DNA from: Leucaena leucocephala
Lineage: Eukaryota > Streptophyta > Magnoliopsida > Fabales > Fabaceae
Length of the DNA: 64,000 bases
Direction of reading: 5' to 3'
NCBI GenBank assembly: GCA_037074615.1
Contig: CM073558.1
Location: 16,413,001-16,477,000 of the forward strand
The position numbers and the translations under genes are program-made. This document shows positions 1 through 12,849 of the stretch, piece by piece. Within the stretch, counting starts at the first letter, position 1. Each line of letters starts with the position of its first letter. The notes under the pieces are model-generated. The model had not been told where the DNA came from. It did not search any database and was given only the letters and a program-made list of their open reading frames with translations.

Positions 1-317
1 ACAACTCACCACGCAACTGAACTTTTAGTTGGAATTCTCAAAGGTCCACTTTCATTGCGAAAGTAACGCATATTCGTCCTGAAGGTCATGCGTATACTTG
101 GGAACTTCTAACACTCTTACAGATTTGAGTGAAAACTAACCTCCAAATGGAACTTTCAGTGGGCATCCAAGAATGTCCACTTCCGTTGTGGAAGTCGTGC
201 ATATTCGTCACAACAGTTTCAACATTCAACGTTGAATCTAGAATATCCTTCCTGGTTTAAAAATTCGTGCATATCCACCACGAACTAGAGACCGAGTGTT
301 TCAAGCTGTGACTAGGG

Positions 318-1090
318 AACCTTGGGCACAGTCACGGGCTTGAGAGGAAAGACACCACCAACCTCAACCCTGAGTGACCTCTAAAGAATGCCCCTTTTTT
401 TTTGTTGAGAAATTCTTCAATATGCATCACGTAGGTTGCCGTGCCTTCTCTAGCTGGCGCTATGGAACTTCTAACGCTCTTACAGATTCGACGGAAATCT
501 CCCCACCCAACTGAACTTTTAGTGGGCATTCTGGATTGGCCACTTTCATTGCGAAAGTCACGCCTATTCGTCATGAAAATCGTGCACGTACTTGGGAACT
601 TCTAACACTCTTACATATACGAGGGAAAGCTAACCTCCAAATGGACCTTTTCAATGGGTGAAACATCCAAGAATGTCCACTTTTGTTGATTAATTCTTCA
701 ATATTCACCGCGACTAGCGATGTACCTTCTCTAGCTGGTACTATGGAACTTCTAACACTCTTACAGATTTGAGGGAAAACTCACCACCCAACCGACCTTT
801 TAGTTGGGATTCTCAAATGTCCACTTTCGTCGCGAAAGTAACGCACATTCGTCATGAAAGCCATGCATATGCTTGGGAACTTCTAGCACTCTTGCAGATT
901 TGAGTGAAACCTCACCACCAAACTGAACATTCAATGGGCATCCTAGAAAGTCAACTTCCGTTGTGAAAGTCATGCACATTCGTCACAGTAGCTTCAACAT
1001 TCATTTCTGAATCTAGAATGCCCCGCTTCGTTTCAAAATCCGTGCACATCCATCATGGACTAGTGACCGTGCGTTTCAAGCCAGAGCTAG
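318..1090. repeat. Sub-block I of the satellite unit (773 bp)
   Basis: It starts at a type-B motif, GGAACCTTGGGCACAG. Type-A motifs of the form GGAACTTCTAACACTC follow at 464 (one base changed), 595, 745 and 876, 131-150 bp apart. It then runs through a longer 215-bp segment to the next type-B motif at 1091. It is the only block with the long T tract (395-406); the matching place in block II reads CACTTGCGTTGAG. The transposon in unit 15 is inserted at the base-595 motif of this block. Confidence 0.75.
395..406. repeat. Variable T tract of the satellite unit
   Basis: Here the tract is T9-G-TT. The same site recurs in all 21 units that cover it. Thirteen units have an interrupting G (units 1, 2, 9-13, 15-20; unit 15 reads G-TA), always with 9 T before it. 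Eight have lost the G: T14 in unit 3, T13 in units 4-6, T12 in units 7, 8, 14 and 21. This tract explains all the unit-length variation I found. Confidence 0.93.
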
Positions 1091-1720
1091 GGAACTTTGG
1101 GCACAGTTACGGACTTGAGAGAACAGCCACCGCCCACTTCACCCAAGAATGCGCGCACTTGCGTTGAGAAATTCATCAACATTCACCACGACAGGTGATG
1201 TACCTTCTCTAGCTCGTACTAGGGAGCTTCTAACACTCTTTAAGATTCGAGTGAAAGCTCACCACCTACCTGAACCTTCAGTGGGCACTCTGGAATGCCC
1301 ACTTGCATATTCGCCATGAAAGTCATTCATATACTTGGGAACTTCTAACACTCTTACAGATTAGAGGGAAAACTCCCCACCCAACTGAACTTTCAATGGG
1401 CACTCTACAATGGCCACTTTCGTTGCGAGTGAGTGAATAGTCTTCCTAGCTAGAACTACGGGACTTTGTGCACACTTACAGAAGTGAATGGATAGTCACC
1501 ACCCATCTGAACATTCCATGAGAATTCCAGAGTTCCCATTTTTCTTGTGGAATCCATACATACGCATCCTGAGATTGCGCGTCTAGCCTCTGCTGCCGTG
1601 CCTTTTGCACCGTTCACAACAGTTTCAACATTCGTTGCCGAATCTAGACCGGCCTTCTTACCTCCAAAATCCTTGCACATCCATCACGAACTAGTGGCCG
1701 AGTGTTTCGAGCAAGAACTA
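1091..1720. repeat. Sub-block II of the satellite unit (630 bp)
   Basis: A type-B motif GGAACTTTGGGCACAG at 1091 is followed by type-A-like motifs at 1223 and 1338. A second B-like motif, GGACTTTGTGCACAC, is at 1461, followed by a 260-bp segment. The order B, A, A, B', long segment is the same as in block III, so blocks II and III look like an old tandem duplication that has since diverged. Confidence 0.72.
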
Positions 1721-2410
1721 GGGAACTTTGGGCACGGTTTCTGACTCCAGAGAAAAGTCACCATCCACCTCAACGTCCATCGACCACCCTAGAAGGCACG
1801 CTTCTTTTGAGAAATTCATCAATGTCCAGCACGACGACTGGTGTACCTTCTCTAGCTGGTACTACGGAACTTCTAACACCCTTACCGATTTGAGGGAAAG
1901 CTTACCACCAAGCCGAACTTTCAACGGGCATTCTAGAATAGCCACTATTGTTGATTCATTCATCAATATTCATCGCGATGAGCTCGTACCATCTCTACCT
2001 GTTACTACGGACCTTCTAACACTCTTGCGAATCCGGGTGAAAACTCACCACCCAGCTGAACGTTAAATGGGCATCCTAGAATGCGTGCTTTCGATGCGGA
2101 AGTCATGCATATTTATCGCGTGCGAGTGGTCTAGTCTTCCTATCTTGTGCTAAGGAACTCCTTGCACACCTACAGATTCAAATGGAAAGTCACCACCCAT
2201 CTAAACATTAAATAAGAATTTCATAATGCCTCCAGGATCTCGAGAGTGCTTCCAGCATCTGCTGGTGCGCATTTTGCAATGTTCAAGAAATGAATATAGA
2301 GTCACGAACCATCTCAGCATTCAATGTTGAAACTAGAATGTCCTGCTTAGTTTCAAAATCCGCGCATATCCATCACAGACTAGTGACCGAGTGTTTCCAG
2401 CTAGAACTAG
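1721..2410. repeat. Sub-block III of the satellite unit (690 bp)
   Basis: A type-B motif at 1721 is followed by A-like motifs at 1866 and 2009, a B-like motif GGAACTCCTTGCACACC at 2153 and a 258-bp segment. The last segment aligns with the end of block II: both hold a TCTGCTG...TTTTGCA stretch and end in a GTTTC-rich approach to the next type-B motif. Confidence 0.72.
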
Positions 2411-2886
2411 GGAACTTTGGGCACGGTTACAGACTTGAGAGAAAAAGTCACCACCCACGTCCACCTCCCAGGAATGCCCACTTCTTAAGAAACCCATCAG
2501 CGTTCATCACGACGATTGACGTTTCTAGCTGGTACTGAGGAACTTCTAACACTCTTACAGATTCAAGGGACAACTCACCACGCAACTGAACTTTTAGTTG
2601 GAATTCTCAAAGGTCCACTTTCATTGCGAAAGTAACGCATATTCGTCCTGAAGGTCATGCGTATACTTGGGAACTTCTAACACTCTTACAGATTTGAGTG
2701 AAAACTAACCTCCAAATGGAACTTTCAGTGGGCATCCAAGAATGTCCACTTCCGTTGTGGAAGTCGTGCATATTCGTCACAACAGTTTCAACATTCAACG
2801 TTGAATCTAGAATATCCTTCCTGGTTTAAAAATTCGTGCATATCCACCACGAACTAGAGACCGAGTGTTTCAAGCTGTGACTAGGG
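2411..2886. repeat. Sub-block IV of the satellite unit (476 bp, runs into unit 2)
   Basis: A type-B motif at 2411 is followed by type-A motifs at 2539 and 2670 and a 217-bp segment up to the next block I at 2887. The four blocks add up to exactly 2569 bp. This is the shortest block and lacks the B' motif seen in II and III. Confidence 0.72.
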
Positions 2887-5138
2887 AACCTTGGGCACAG
2901 TCACGGGCTTGAGAGGAAAGACACCACCAACCTCAACCCTGAGTGACCTCTAAAGAATGCCCCTTTTTTTTTGTTGAGAAATTCTTCAATATGCATCACG
3001 TAGGTTGCCGTGCCTTCTCTAGCTGGCGCTATGGAACTTCTAACGCTCTTACAGATTCGACGGAAATCTCCCCACCCAACTGAACTTTTAGTGGGCATTC
3101 TGGATTGGCCACTTTCATTGCGAAAGTCACGCCTATTCGTCATGAAAATCGTGCACGTACTTGGGAACTTCTAACACTCTTACATATACGAGGGAAAGCT
3201 AACCTCCAAATGGACCTTTTCAATGGGTGAAACATCCAAGAATGTCCACTTTTGTTGATTAATTCTTCAATATTCACCGCGACTAGCGATGTACCTTCTC
3301 TAGCTGGTACTATGGAACTTCTAACACTCTTACAGATTTGAGGGAAAACTCACCACCCAACCGACCTTTTAGTTGGGATTCTCAAATGTCCACTTTCGTC
3401 GCGAAAGTAACGCACATTCGTCATGAAAGCCATGCATATGCTTGGGAACTTCTAGCACTCTTGCAGATTTGAGTGAAACCTCACCACCAAACTGAACATT
3501 CAATGGGCATCCTAGAAAGTCAACTTCCGTTGTGAAAGTCATGCACATTCGTCACAGTAGCTTCAACATTCATTTCTGAATCTAGAATGCCCCGCTTCGT
3601 TTCAAAATCCGTGCACATCCATCATGGACTAGTGACCGTGCGTTTCAAGCCAGAGCTAGGGAACTTTGGGCACAGTTACGGACTTGAGAGAACAGCCACC
3701 GCCCACTTCACCCAAGAATGCGCGCACTTGCGTTGAGAAATTCATCAACATTCACCACGACAGGTGATGTACCTTCTCTAGCTCGTACTAGGGAGCTTCT
3801 AACACTCTTTAAGATTCGAGTGAAAGCTCACCACCTACCTGAACCTTCAGTGGGCACTCTGGAATGCCCACTTGCATATTCGCCATGAAAGTCATTCATA
3901 TACTTGGGAACTTCTAACACTCTTACAGATTAGAGGGAAAACTCCCCACCCAACTGAACTTTCAATGGGCACTCTACAATGGCCACTTTCGTTGCGAGTG
4001 AGTGAATAGTCTTCCTAGCTAGAACTACGGGACTTTGTGCACACTTACAGAAGTGAATGGATAGTCACCACCCATCTGAACATTCCATGAGAATTCCAGA
4101 GTTCCCATTTTTCTTGTGGAATCCATACATACGCATCCTGAGATTGCGCGTCTAGCCTCTGCTGCCGTGCCTTTTGCACCGTTCACAACAGTTTCAACAT
4201 TCGTTGCCGAATCTAGACCGGCCTTCTTACCTCCAAAATCCTTGCACATCCATCACGAACTAGTGGCCGAGTGTTTCGAGCAAGAACTAGGGAACTTTGG
4301 GCACGGTTTCTGACTCCAGAGAAAAGTCACCATCCACCTCAACGTCCATCGACCACCCTAGAAGGCACGCTTCTTTTGAGAAATTCATCAATGTCCAGCA
4401 CGACGACTGGTGTACCTTCTCTAGCTGGTACTACGGAACTTCTAACACCCTTACCGATTTGAGGGAAAGCTTACCACCAAGCCGAACTTTCAACGGGCAT
4501 TCTAGAATAGCCACTATTGTTGATTCATTCATCAATATTCATCGCGATGAGCTCGTACCATCTCTACCTGTTACTACGGACCTTCTAACACTCTTGCGAA
4601 TCCGGGTGAAAACTCACCACCCAGCTGAACGTTAAATGGGCATCCTAGAATGCGTGCTTTCGATGCGGAAGTCATGCATATTTATCGCGTGCGAGTGGTC
4701 TAGTCTTCCTATCTTGTGCTAAGGAACTCCTTGCACACCTACAGATTCAAATGGAAAGTCACCACCCATCTAAACATTAAATAAGAATTTCATAATGCCT
4801 CCAGGATCTCGAGAGTGCTTCCAGCATCTGCTGGTGCGCATTTTGCAATGTTCAAGAAATGAATATAGAGTCACGAACCATCTCAGCATTCAATGTTGAA
4901 ACTAGAATGTCCTGCTTAGTTTCAAAATCCGCGCATATCCATCACAGACTAGTGACCGAGTGTTTCCAGCTAGAACTAGGGAACTTTGGGCACGGTTACA
5001 GACTTGAGAGAAAAAGTCACCACCCACGTCCACCTCCCAGGAATGCCCACTTCTTAAGAAACCCATCAGCGTTCATCACGACGATTGACGTTTCTAGCTG
5101 GTACTGAGGAACTTCTAACACTCTTACAGATTCAAGGG
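2570..5138. repeat. Satellite unit 2 (2569 bp)
   Basis: It shares C at unit base 831 and G at 886 with unit 1 only, and has the same T9-G-TT tract. I saw no difference from unit 1. Confidence 0.95.
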
Positions 5139-7709
5139 ACAACTCACCACGCAACTGAACTTTTAGTTGGAATTCTCAAAGGTCCACTTTCATTGCGAAA
5201 GTAACGCATATTCGTCCTGAAGGTCATGCGTATACTTGGGAACTTCTAACACTCTTACAGATTTGAGTGAAAACTAACCTCCAAATGGAACTTTCAGTGG
5301 GCATCCAAGAATGTCCACTTCCGTTGTGGAAGTCGTGCATATTCGTCACAACAGTTTCAACATTCAACGTTGAATCTAGAATATCCTTCCTGGTTTAAAA
5401 ATTCGTGCATATCCACCACGAACTAGAGACCGAGTGTTTCAAGCTGTGACTAGGGAACCTTGGGCACAGTCACGGGCTTGAGAGGAAAGACACCACCAAC
5501 CTCAACCCTGAGTGACCTCTAAAGAATGCCCCTTTTTTTTTTTTTTGAGAAATTCTTCAATATGCATCACGTAGGTTGCCGTGCCTTCTCTAGCTAGCGC
5601 TATGGAACTTCTAACGCTCTTACAGATTCGACGGAAATCTCCCCACCCAACTGAACTTTTAGTGGGCATTCTGGATTGGCCACTTTCATTGCGAAAGTCA
5701 CGCCTATTCGTCATGAAAATCGTGCACGTACTTGGGAACTTCTAACACTCTTACATATACGAGGGAAAGCTAACCTCCAAATGGACCTTTTCAATGGGTG
5801 AAACATCCAAGAATGTCCACTTTTGTTGATTAATTCTTCAATATTCACCGCGACTAGCGATGTACCTTCTCTAGCTGGTACTATGGAACTTCTAACACTC
5901 TTACAGATTTGAGGGAAAACTCACCACCCAACCGACCTTTTAGTTGGGATTCTCAAATGTCCACTTTCGTTGCGAAAGTAACGCACATTCGTCATGAAAG
6001 CCATGCATATGCTTGGGAACTTCTAACACTCTTGCAGATTTGAGTGAAACCTCACCACCAAACTGAACATTCAATGGGCATCCTAGAAAGTCAACTTCCG
6101 TTGTGAAAGTCATGCACATTCGTCACAGTAGCTTCAACATTCATTTCTGAATCTAGAATGCCCCGCTTCGTTTCAAAATCCGTGCACATCCATCATGGAC
6201 TAGTGACCGTGCGTTTCAAGCCAGAGCTAGGGAACTTTGGGCACAGTTACGGACTTGAGAGAACAGCCACCGCCCACTTCACCCAAGAATGCGCGCACTT
6301 GCGTTGAGAAATTCATCAACATTCACCACGACAGGTGATGTACCTTCTCTAGCTCGTACTAGGGAGCTTCTAACACTCTTTAAGATTCGAGTGAAAGCTC
6401 ACCACCTACCTGAACCTTCAGTGGGCACTCTGGAATGCCCACTTGCATATTCGCCATGAAAGTCATTCATATACTTGGGAACTTCTAACACTCTTACAGA
6501 TTAGAGGGAAAACTCCCCACCCAACTGAACTTTCAATGGGCACTCTACAATGGCCACTTTCGTTGCGAGTGAGTGAATAGTCTTCCTAGCTAGAACTACG
6601 GGACTTTGTGCACACTTACAGAAGTGAATGGATAGTCACCACCCATCTGAACATTCCATGAGAATTCCAGAGTTCCCATTTTTCTTGTGGAATCCATACA
6701 TACGCATCCTGAGATTGCGCGTCTAGCCTCTGCTGCCGTGCCTTTTGCACCGTTCACAACAGTTTCAACATTCGTTGCCGAATCTAGACCGGCCTTCTTA
6801 CCTCCAAAATCCTTGCACATCCATCACGAACTAGTGGCCGAGTGTTTCGAGCAAGAACTAGGGAACTTTGGGCACGGTTTCTGACTCCAGAGAAAAGTCA
6901 CCATCCACCTCAACGTCCATCGACCACCCTAGAAGGCACGCTTCTTTTGAGAAATTCATCAATGTCCAGCACGACGACTGGTGTACCTTCTCTAGCTGGT
7001 ACTACGGAACTTCTAACACCCTTACCGATTTGAGGGAAAGCTTACCACCAAGCCGAACTTTCAACGGGCATTCTAGAATAGCCACTATTGTTGATTCATT
7101 CATCAATATTCATCGCGATGAGCTCGTACCATCTCTACCTGTTACTACGGACCTTCTAACACTCTTGCGAATCCGGGTGAAAACTCACCACCCAGCTGAA
7201 CGTTAAATGGGCATCCTAGAATGCGTGCTTTCGATGCGGAAGTCATGCATATTTATCGCGTGCGAGTGGTCTAGTCTTCCTATCTTGTGCTAAGGAACTC
7301 CTTGCACACCTACAGATTCAAATGGAAAGTCACCACCCATCTAAACATTAAATAAGAATTTCATAATGCCTCCAGGATCTCGAGAGTGCTTCCAGCATCT
7401 GCTGGTGCGCATTTTGCAATGTTCAAGAAATGAATATAGAGTCACGAACCATCTCAGCATTCAATGTTGAAACTAGAATGTCCTGCTTAGTTTCAAAATC
7501 CGCGCATATCCATCACAGACTAGTGACCGAGTGTTTCCAGCTAGAACTAGGGAACTTTGGGCACGGTTACAGACTTGAGAGAAAAAGTCACCACCCACGT
7601 CCACCTCCCAGGAATGCCCACTTCTTAAGAAACCCATCAGCGTTCATCACGACGATTGACGTTTCTAGCTGGTACTGAGGAACTTCTAACACTCTTACAG
7701 ATTCAAGGG
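5139..7709. repeat. Satellite unit 3 (2571 bp)
   Basis: It has the longest T tract in the window (pure T14), which adds 2 bp. It also has a private substitution at 5596 (GCTAGC in place of GCTGGC). Confidence 0.95.
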
Positions 7710-10279
7710 ACAACTCACCACGCAACTGAACTTTTAGTTGGAATTCTCAAAGGTCCACTTTCATTGCGAAAGTAACGCATATTCGTCCTGAAGGTCATGC
7801 GTATACTTGGGAACTTCTAACACTCTTACAGATTTGAGTGAAAACTAACCTCCAAATGGAACTTTCAGTGGGCATCCAAGAATGTCCACTTCCGTTGTGG
7901 AAGTCGTGCATATTCGTCACAACAGTTTCAACATTCAACGTTGAATCTAGAATATCCTTCCTGGTTTAAAAATTCGTGCATATCCACCACGAACTAGAGA
8001 CCGAGTGTTTCAAGCTGTGACTAGGGAACCTTGGGCACAGTCACGGGCTTGAGAGGAAAGACACCACCAACCTCAACCCTGAGTGACCTCTAAAGAATGC
8101 CCCTTTTTTTTTTTTTGAGAAATTCTTCAATATGCATCACGTAGGTTGCCGTGCCTTCTCTAGCTGGCGCTATGGAACTTCTAACGCTCTTACAGATTCG
8201 ACGGAAATCTCCCCACCCAACTGAACTTTTAGTGGGCATTCTGGATTGGCCACTTTCATTGCGAAAGTCACGCCTATTCGTCATGAAAATCGTGCACGTA
8301 CTTGGGAACTTCTAACACTCTTACATATACGAGGGAAAGCTAACCTCCAAATGGACCTTTTCAATGGGTGAAACATCCAAGAATGTCCACTTTTGTTGAT
8401 TAATTCTTCAATATTCACCGCGACTAGCGATGTACCTTCTCTAGCTGGTACTATGGAACTTCTAACACTCTTACAGATTTGAGGGAAAACTCACCACCCA
8501 ACCGACCTTTTAGTTGGGATTCTCAAATGTCCACTTTCGTTGCGAAAGTAACGCACATTCGTCATGAAAGCCATGCATATGCTTGGGAACTTCTAACACT
8601 CTTGCAGATTTGAGTGAAACCTCACCACCAAACTGAACATTCAATGGGCATCCTAGAAAGTCAACTTCCGTTGTGAAAGTCATGCACATTCGTCACAGTA
8701 GCTTCAACATTCATTTCTGAATCTAGAATGCCCCGCTTCGTTTCAAAATCCGTGCACATCCATCATGGACTAGTGACCGTGCGTTTCAAGCCAGAGCTAG
8801 GGAACTTTGGGCACAGTTACGGACTTGAGAGAACAGCCACCGCCCACTTCACCCAAGAATGCGCGCACTTGCGTTGAGAAATTCATCAACATTCACCACG
8901 ACAGGTGATGTACCTTCTCTAGCTCGTACTAGGGAGCTTCTAACACTCTTTAAGATTCGAGTGAAAGCTCACCACCTACCTGAACCTTCAGTGGGCACTC
9001 TGGAATGCCCACTTGCATATTCGCCATGAAAGTCATTCATATACTTGGGAACTTCTAACACTCTTACAGATTAGAGGGAAAACTCCCCACCCAACTGAAC
9101 TTTCAATGGGCACTCTACAATGGCCACTTTCGTTGCGAGTGAGTGAATAGTCTTCCTAGCTAGAACTACGGGACTTTGTGCACACTTACAGAAGTGAATG
9201 GATAGTCACCACCCATCTGAACATTCCATGAGAATTCCAGAGTTCCCATTTTTCTTGTGGAATCCATACATACGCATCCTGAGATTGCGCGTCTAGCCTC
9301 TGCTGCCGTGCCTTTTGCACCGTTCACAACAGTTTCAACATTCGTTGCCGAATCTAGACCGGCCTTCTTACCTCCAAAATCCTTGCACATCCATCACGAA
9401 CTAGTGGCCGAGTGTTTCGAGCAAGAACTAGGGAACTTTGGGCACGGTTTCTGACTCCAGAGAAAAGTCACCATCCACCTCAACGTCCATCGACCACCCT
9501 AGAAGGCACGCTTCTTTTGAGAAATTCATCAATGTCCAGCACGACGACTGGTGTACCTTCTCTAGCTGGTACTACGGAACTTCTAACACCCTTACCGATT
9601 TGAGGGAAAGCTTACCACCAAGCCGAACTTTCAACGGGCATTCTAGAATAGCCACTATTGTTGATTCATTCATCAATATTCATCGCGATGAGCTCGTACC
9701 ATCTCTACCTGTTACTACGGACCTTCTAACACTCTTGCGAATCCGGGTGAAAACTCACCACCCAGCTGAACGTTAAATGGGCATCCTAGAATGCGTGCTT
9801 TCGATGCGGAAGTCATGCATATTTATCGCGTGCGAGTGGTCTAGTCTTCCTATCTTGTGCTAAGGAACTCCTTGCACACCTACAGATTCAAATGGAAAGT
9901 CACCACCCATCTAAACATTAAATAAGAATTTCATAATGCCTCCAGGATCTCGAGAGTGCTTCCAGCATCTGCTGGTGCGCATTTTGCAATGTTCAAGAAA
10001 TGAATATAGAGTCACGAACCATCTCAGCATTCAATGTTGAAACTAGAATGTCCTGCTTAGTTTCAAAATCCGCGCATATCCATCACAGACTAGTGACCGA
10101 GTGTTTCCAGCTAGAACTAGGGAACTTTGGGCACGGTTACAGACTTGAGAGAAAAAGTCACCACCCACGTCCACCTCCCAGGAATGCCCACTTCTTAAGA
10201 AACCCATCAGCGTTCATCACGACGATTGACGTTTCTAGCTGGTACTGAGGAACTTCTAACACTCTTACAGATTCAAGGG
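7710..10279. repeat. Satellite unit 4 (2570 bp)
   Basis: Pure T13 tract, shared with units 5 and 6. Marker states are otherwise as in unit 3, with no private change seen. Confidence 0.95.
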
Positions 10280-12849
10280 ACAACTCACCACGCAACTGAA
10301 CTTTTAGTTGGAATTCTCAAAGGTCCACTTTCATTGCGAAAGTAACGCATATTCGTCCTGAAGGTCATGCGTATACTTGGGAACTTCTAACACTCTTACA
10401 GATTTGAGTGAAAACTAACCTCCAAATGGAACTTTCAGTGGGCATCCAAGAATGTCCACTTCCGTTGTGGAAGTCGTGCATATTCGTCACAACAGTTTCA
10501 ACATTCAACGTTGAATCTAGAATATCCTTCCTGGTTTAAAAATTCGTGCATATCCACCACGAACTAGAGACCGAGTGTTTCAAGCTGTGACTAGGGAACC
10601 TTGGGCACAGTCACGGGCTTGAGAGGAAAGACACCACCAACCTCAACCCTGAGTGACCTCTAAAGAATGCCCCTTTTTTTTTTTTTGAGAAATTCTTCAA
10701 TATGCATCACGTAGGTTGCCGTGCCTTCTCTAGCTGGCGCTATGGAACTTCTAACGCTCTTACAGATTCGACGGAAATCTCCCCACCCAACTGAACTTTT
10801 AGTGGGCATTCTGGATTGGCCACTTTCATTGCGAAAGTCACGCCTATTCGTCATGAAAATCGTGCACGTACTTGGGAACTTCTAACACTCTTACATATAC
10901 GAGGGAAAGCTAACCTCCAAATGGACCTTTTCAATGGGTGAAACATCCAAGAATGTCCACTTTTGTTGATTAATTCTTCAATATTCACCGCGACTAGCGA
11001 TGTACCTTCTCTAGCTGGTACTATGGAACTTCTAACACTCTTACAGATTTGAGGGAAAACTCACCACCCAACCGACCTTTTAGTTGGGATTCTCAAATGT
11101 CCACTTTCGTTGCGAAAGTAACGCACATTCGTCATGAAAGCCATGCATATGCTTGGGAACTTCTAACACTCTTGCAGATTTGAGTGAAACCTCACCACCA
11201 AACTGAACATTCAATGGGCATCCTAGAAAGTCAACTTCCGTTGTGAAAGTCATGCACATTCGTCACAGTAGCTTCAACATTCATTTCTGAATCTAGAATG
11301 CCCCGCTTCGTTTCAAAATCCGTGCACATCCATCATGGACTAGTGACCGTGCGTTTCAAGCCAGAGCTAGGGAACTTTGGGCACAGTTACGGACTTGAGA
11401 GAACAGCCACCGCCCACTTCACCCAAGAATGCGCGCACTTGCGTTGAGAAATTCATCAACATTCACCACGACAGGTGATGTACCTTCTCTAGCTCGTACT
11501 AGGGAGCTTCTAACACTCTTTAAGATTCGAGTGAAAGCTCACCACCTACCTGAACCTTCAGTGGGCACTCTGGAATGCCCACTTGCATATTCGCCATGAA
11601 AGTCATTCATATACTTGGGAACTTCTAACACTCTTACAGATTAGAGGGAAAACTCCCCACCCAACTGAACTTTCAATGGGCACTCTACAATGGCCACTTT
11701 CGTTGCGAGTGAGTGAATAGTCTTCCTAGCTAGAACTACGGGACTTTGTGCACACTTACAGAAGTGAATGGATAGTCACCACCCATCTGAACATTCCATG
11801 AGAATTCCAGAGTTCCCATTTTTCTTGTGGAATCCATACATACGCATCCTGAGATTGCGCGTCTAGCCTCTGCTGCCGTGCCTTTTGCACCGTTCACAAC
11901 AGTTTCAACATTCGTTGCCGAATCTAGACCGGCCTTCTTACCTCCAAAATCCTTGCACATCCATCACGAACTAGTGGCCGAGTGTTTCGAGCAAGAACTA
12001 GGGAACTTTGGGCACGGTTTCTGACTCCAGAGAAAAGTCACCATCCACCTCAACGTCCATCGACCACCCTAGAAGGCACGCTTCTTTTGAGAAATTCATC
12101 AATGTCCAGCACGACGACTGGTGTACCTTCTCTAGCTGGTACTACGGAACTTCTAACACCCTTACCGATTTGAGGGAAAGCTTACCACCAAGCCGAACTT
12201 TCAACGGGCATTCTAGAATAGCCACTATTGTTGATTCATTCATCAATATTCATCGCGATGAGCTCGTACCATCTCTACCTGTTACTACGGACCTTCTAAC
12301 ACTCTTGCGAATCCGGGTGAAAACTCACCACCCAGCTGAACGTTAAATGGGCATCCTAGAATGCGTGCTTTCGATGCGGAAGTCATGCATATTTATCGCG
12401 TGCGAGTGGTCTAGTCTTCCTATCTTGTGCTAAGGAACTCCTTGCACACCTACAGATTCAAATGGAAAGTCACCACCCATCTAAACATTAAATAAGAATT
12501 TCATAATGCCTCCAGGATCTCGAGAGTGCTTCCAGCATCTGCTGGTGCGCATTTTGCAATGTTCAAGAAATGAATATAGAGTCACGAACCATCTCAGCAT
12601 TCAATGTTGAAACTAGAATGTCCTGCTTAGTTTCAAAATCCGCGCATATCCATCACAGACTAGTGACCGAGTGTTTCCAGCTAGAACTAGGGAACTTTGG
12701 GCACGGTTACAGACTTGAGAGAAAAAGTCACCACCCACGTCCACCTCCCAGGAATGCCCACTTCTTAAGAAACCCATCAGCGTTCATCACGACGATTGAC
12801 GTTTCTAGCTGGTACTGAGGAACTTCTAACACTCTTACAGATTCAAGGG
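10280..12849. repeat. Satellite unit 5 (2570 bp)
   Basis: Pure T13 tract. I saw no private substitution; it looks the same as unit 4. Confidence 0.95.

Larger units (their letters stand above)
1..2569. repeat. Satellite unit 1 (2569 bp), reference for unit coordinates
   Basis: I use this copy to number unit bases. It has the interrupted tract T9-G-TT at 395-406. With unit 2 it carries C at 831 and G at 886, where all later units have T and A. Other marker states are T892, T1070, C1124, A1179, G1359, C1502, G1915, A2338 and G2393. Confidence 0.95.

Noticed and set aside
332..574. Minus-strand 64-80-codon ORF that changes length from unit to unit
   Set aside because: Its length depends on the slipping T tract (read as Lys codons), which shifts its frame in units 3-6. 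A real gene would not tolerate this.
1456..2538. Small ORFs of 63-112 codons repeated in every satellite unit on both strands
   Set aside because: They overlap each other in several frames, recur only because the DNA repeats, and show no domain, signal peptide or codon pattern. Their few differences between units include amino-acid changes (for example at unit bases 1502, 1915 and 2393), with no sign of protein constraint.
1..2569. CENP-B box or telomere-type repeats as proof of centromere or telomere
   Set aside because: I looked for the CENP-B box consensus and for TTTAGGG runs and found neither. Chromosome position stays open.
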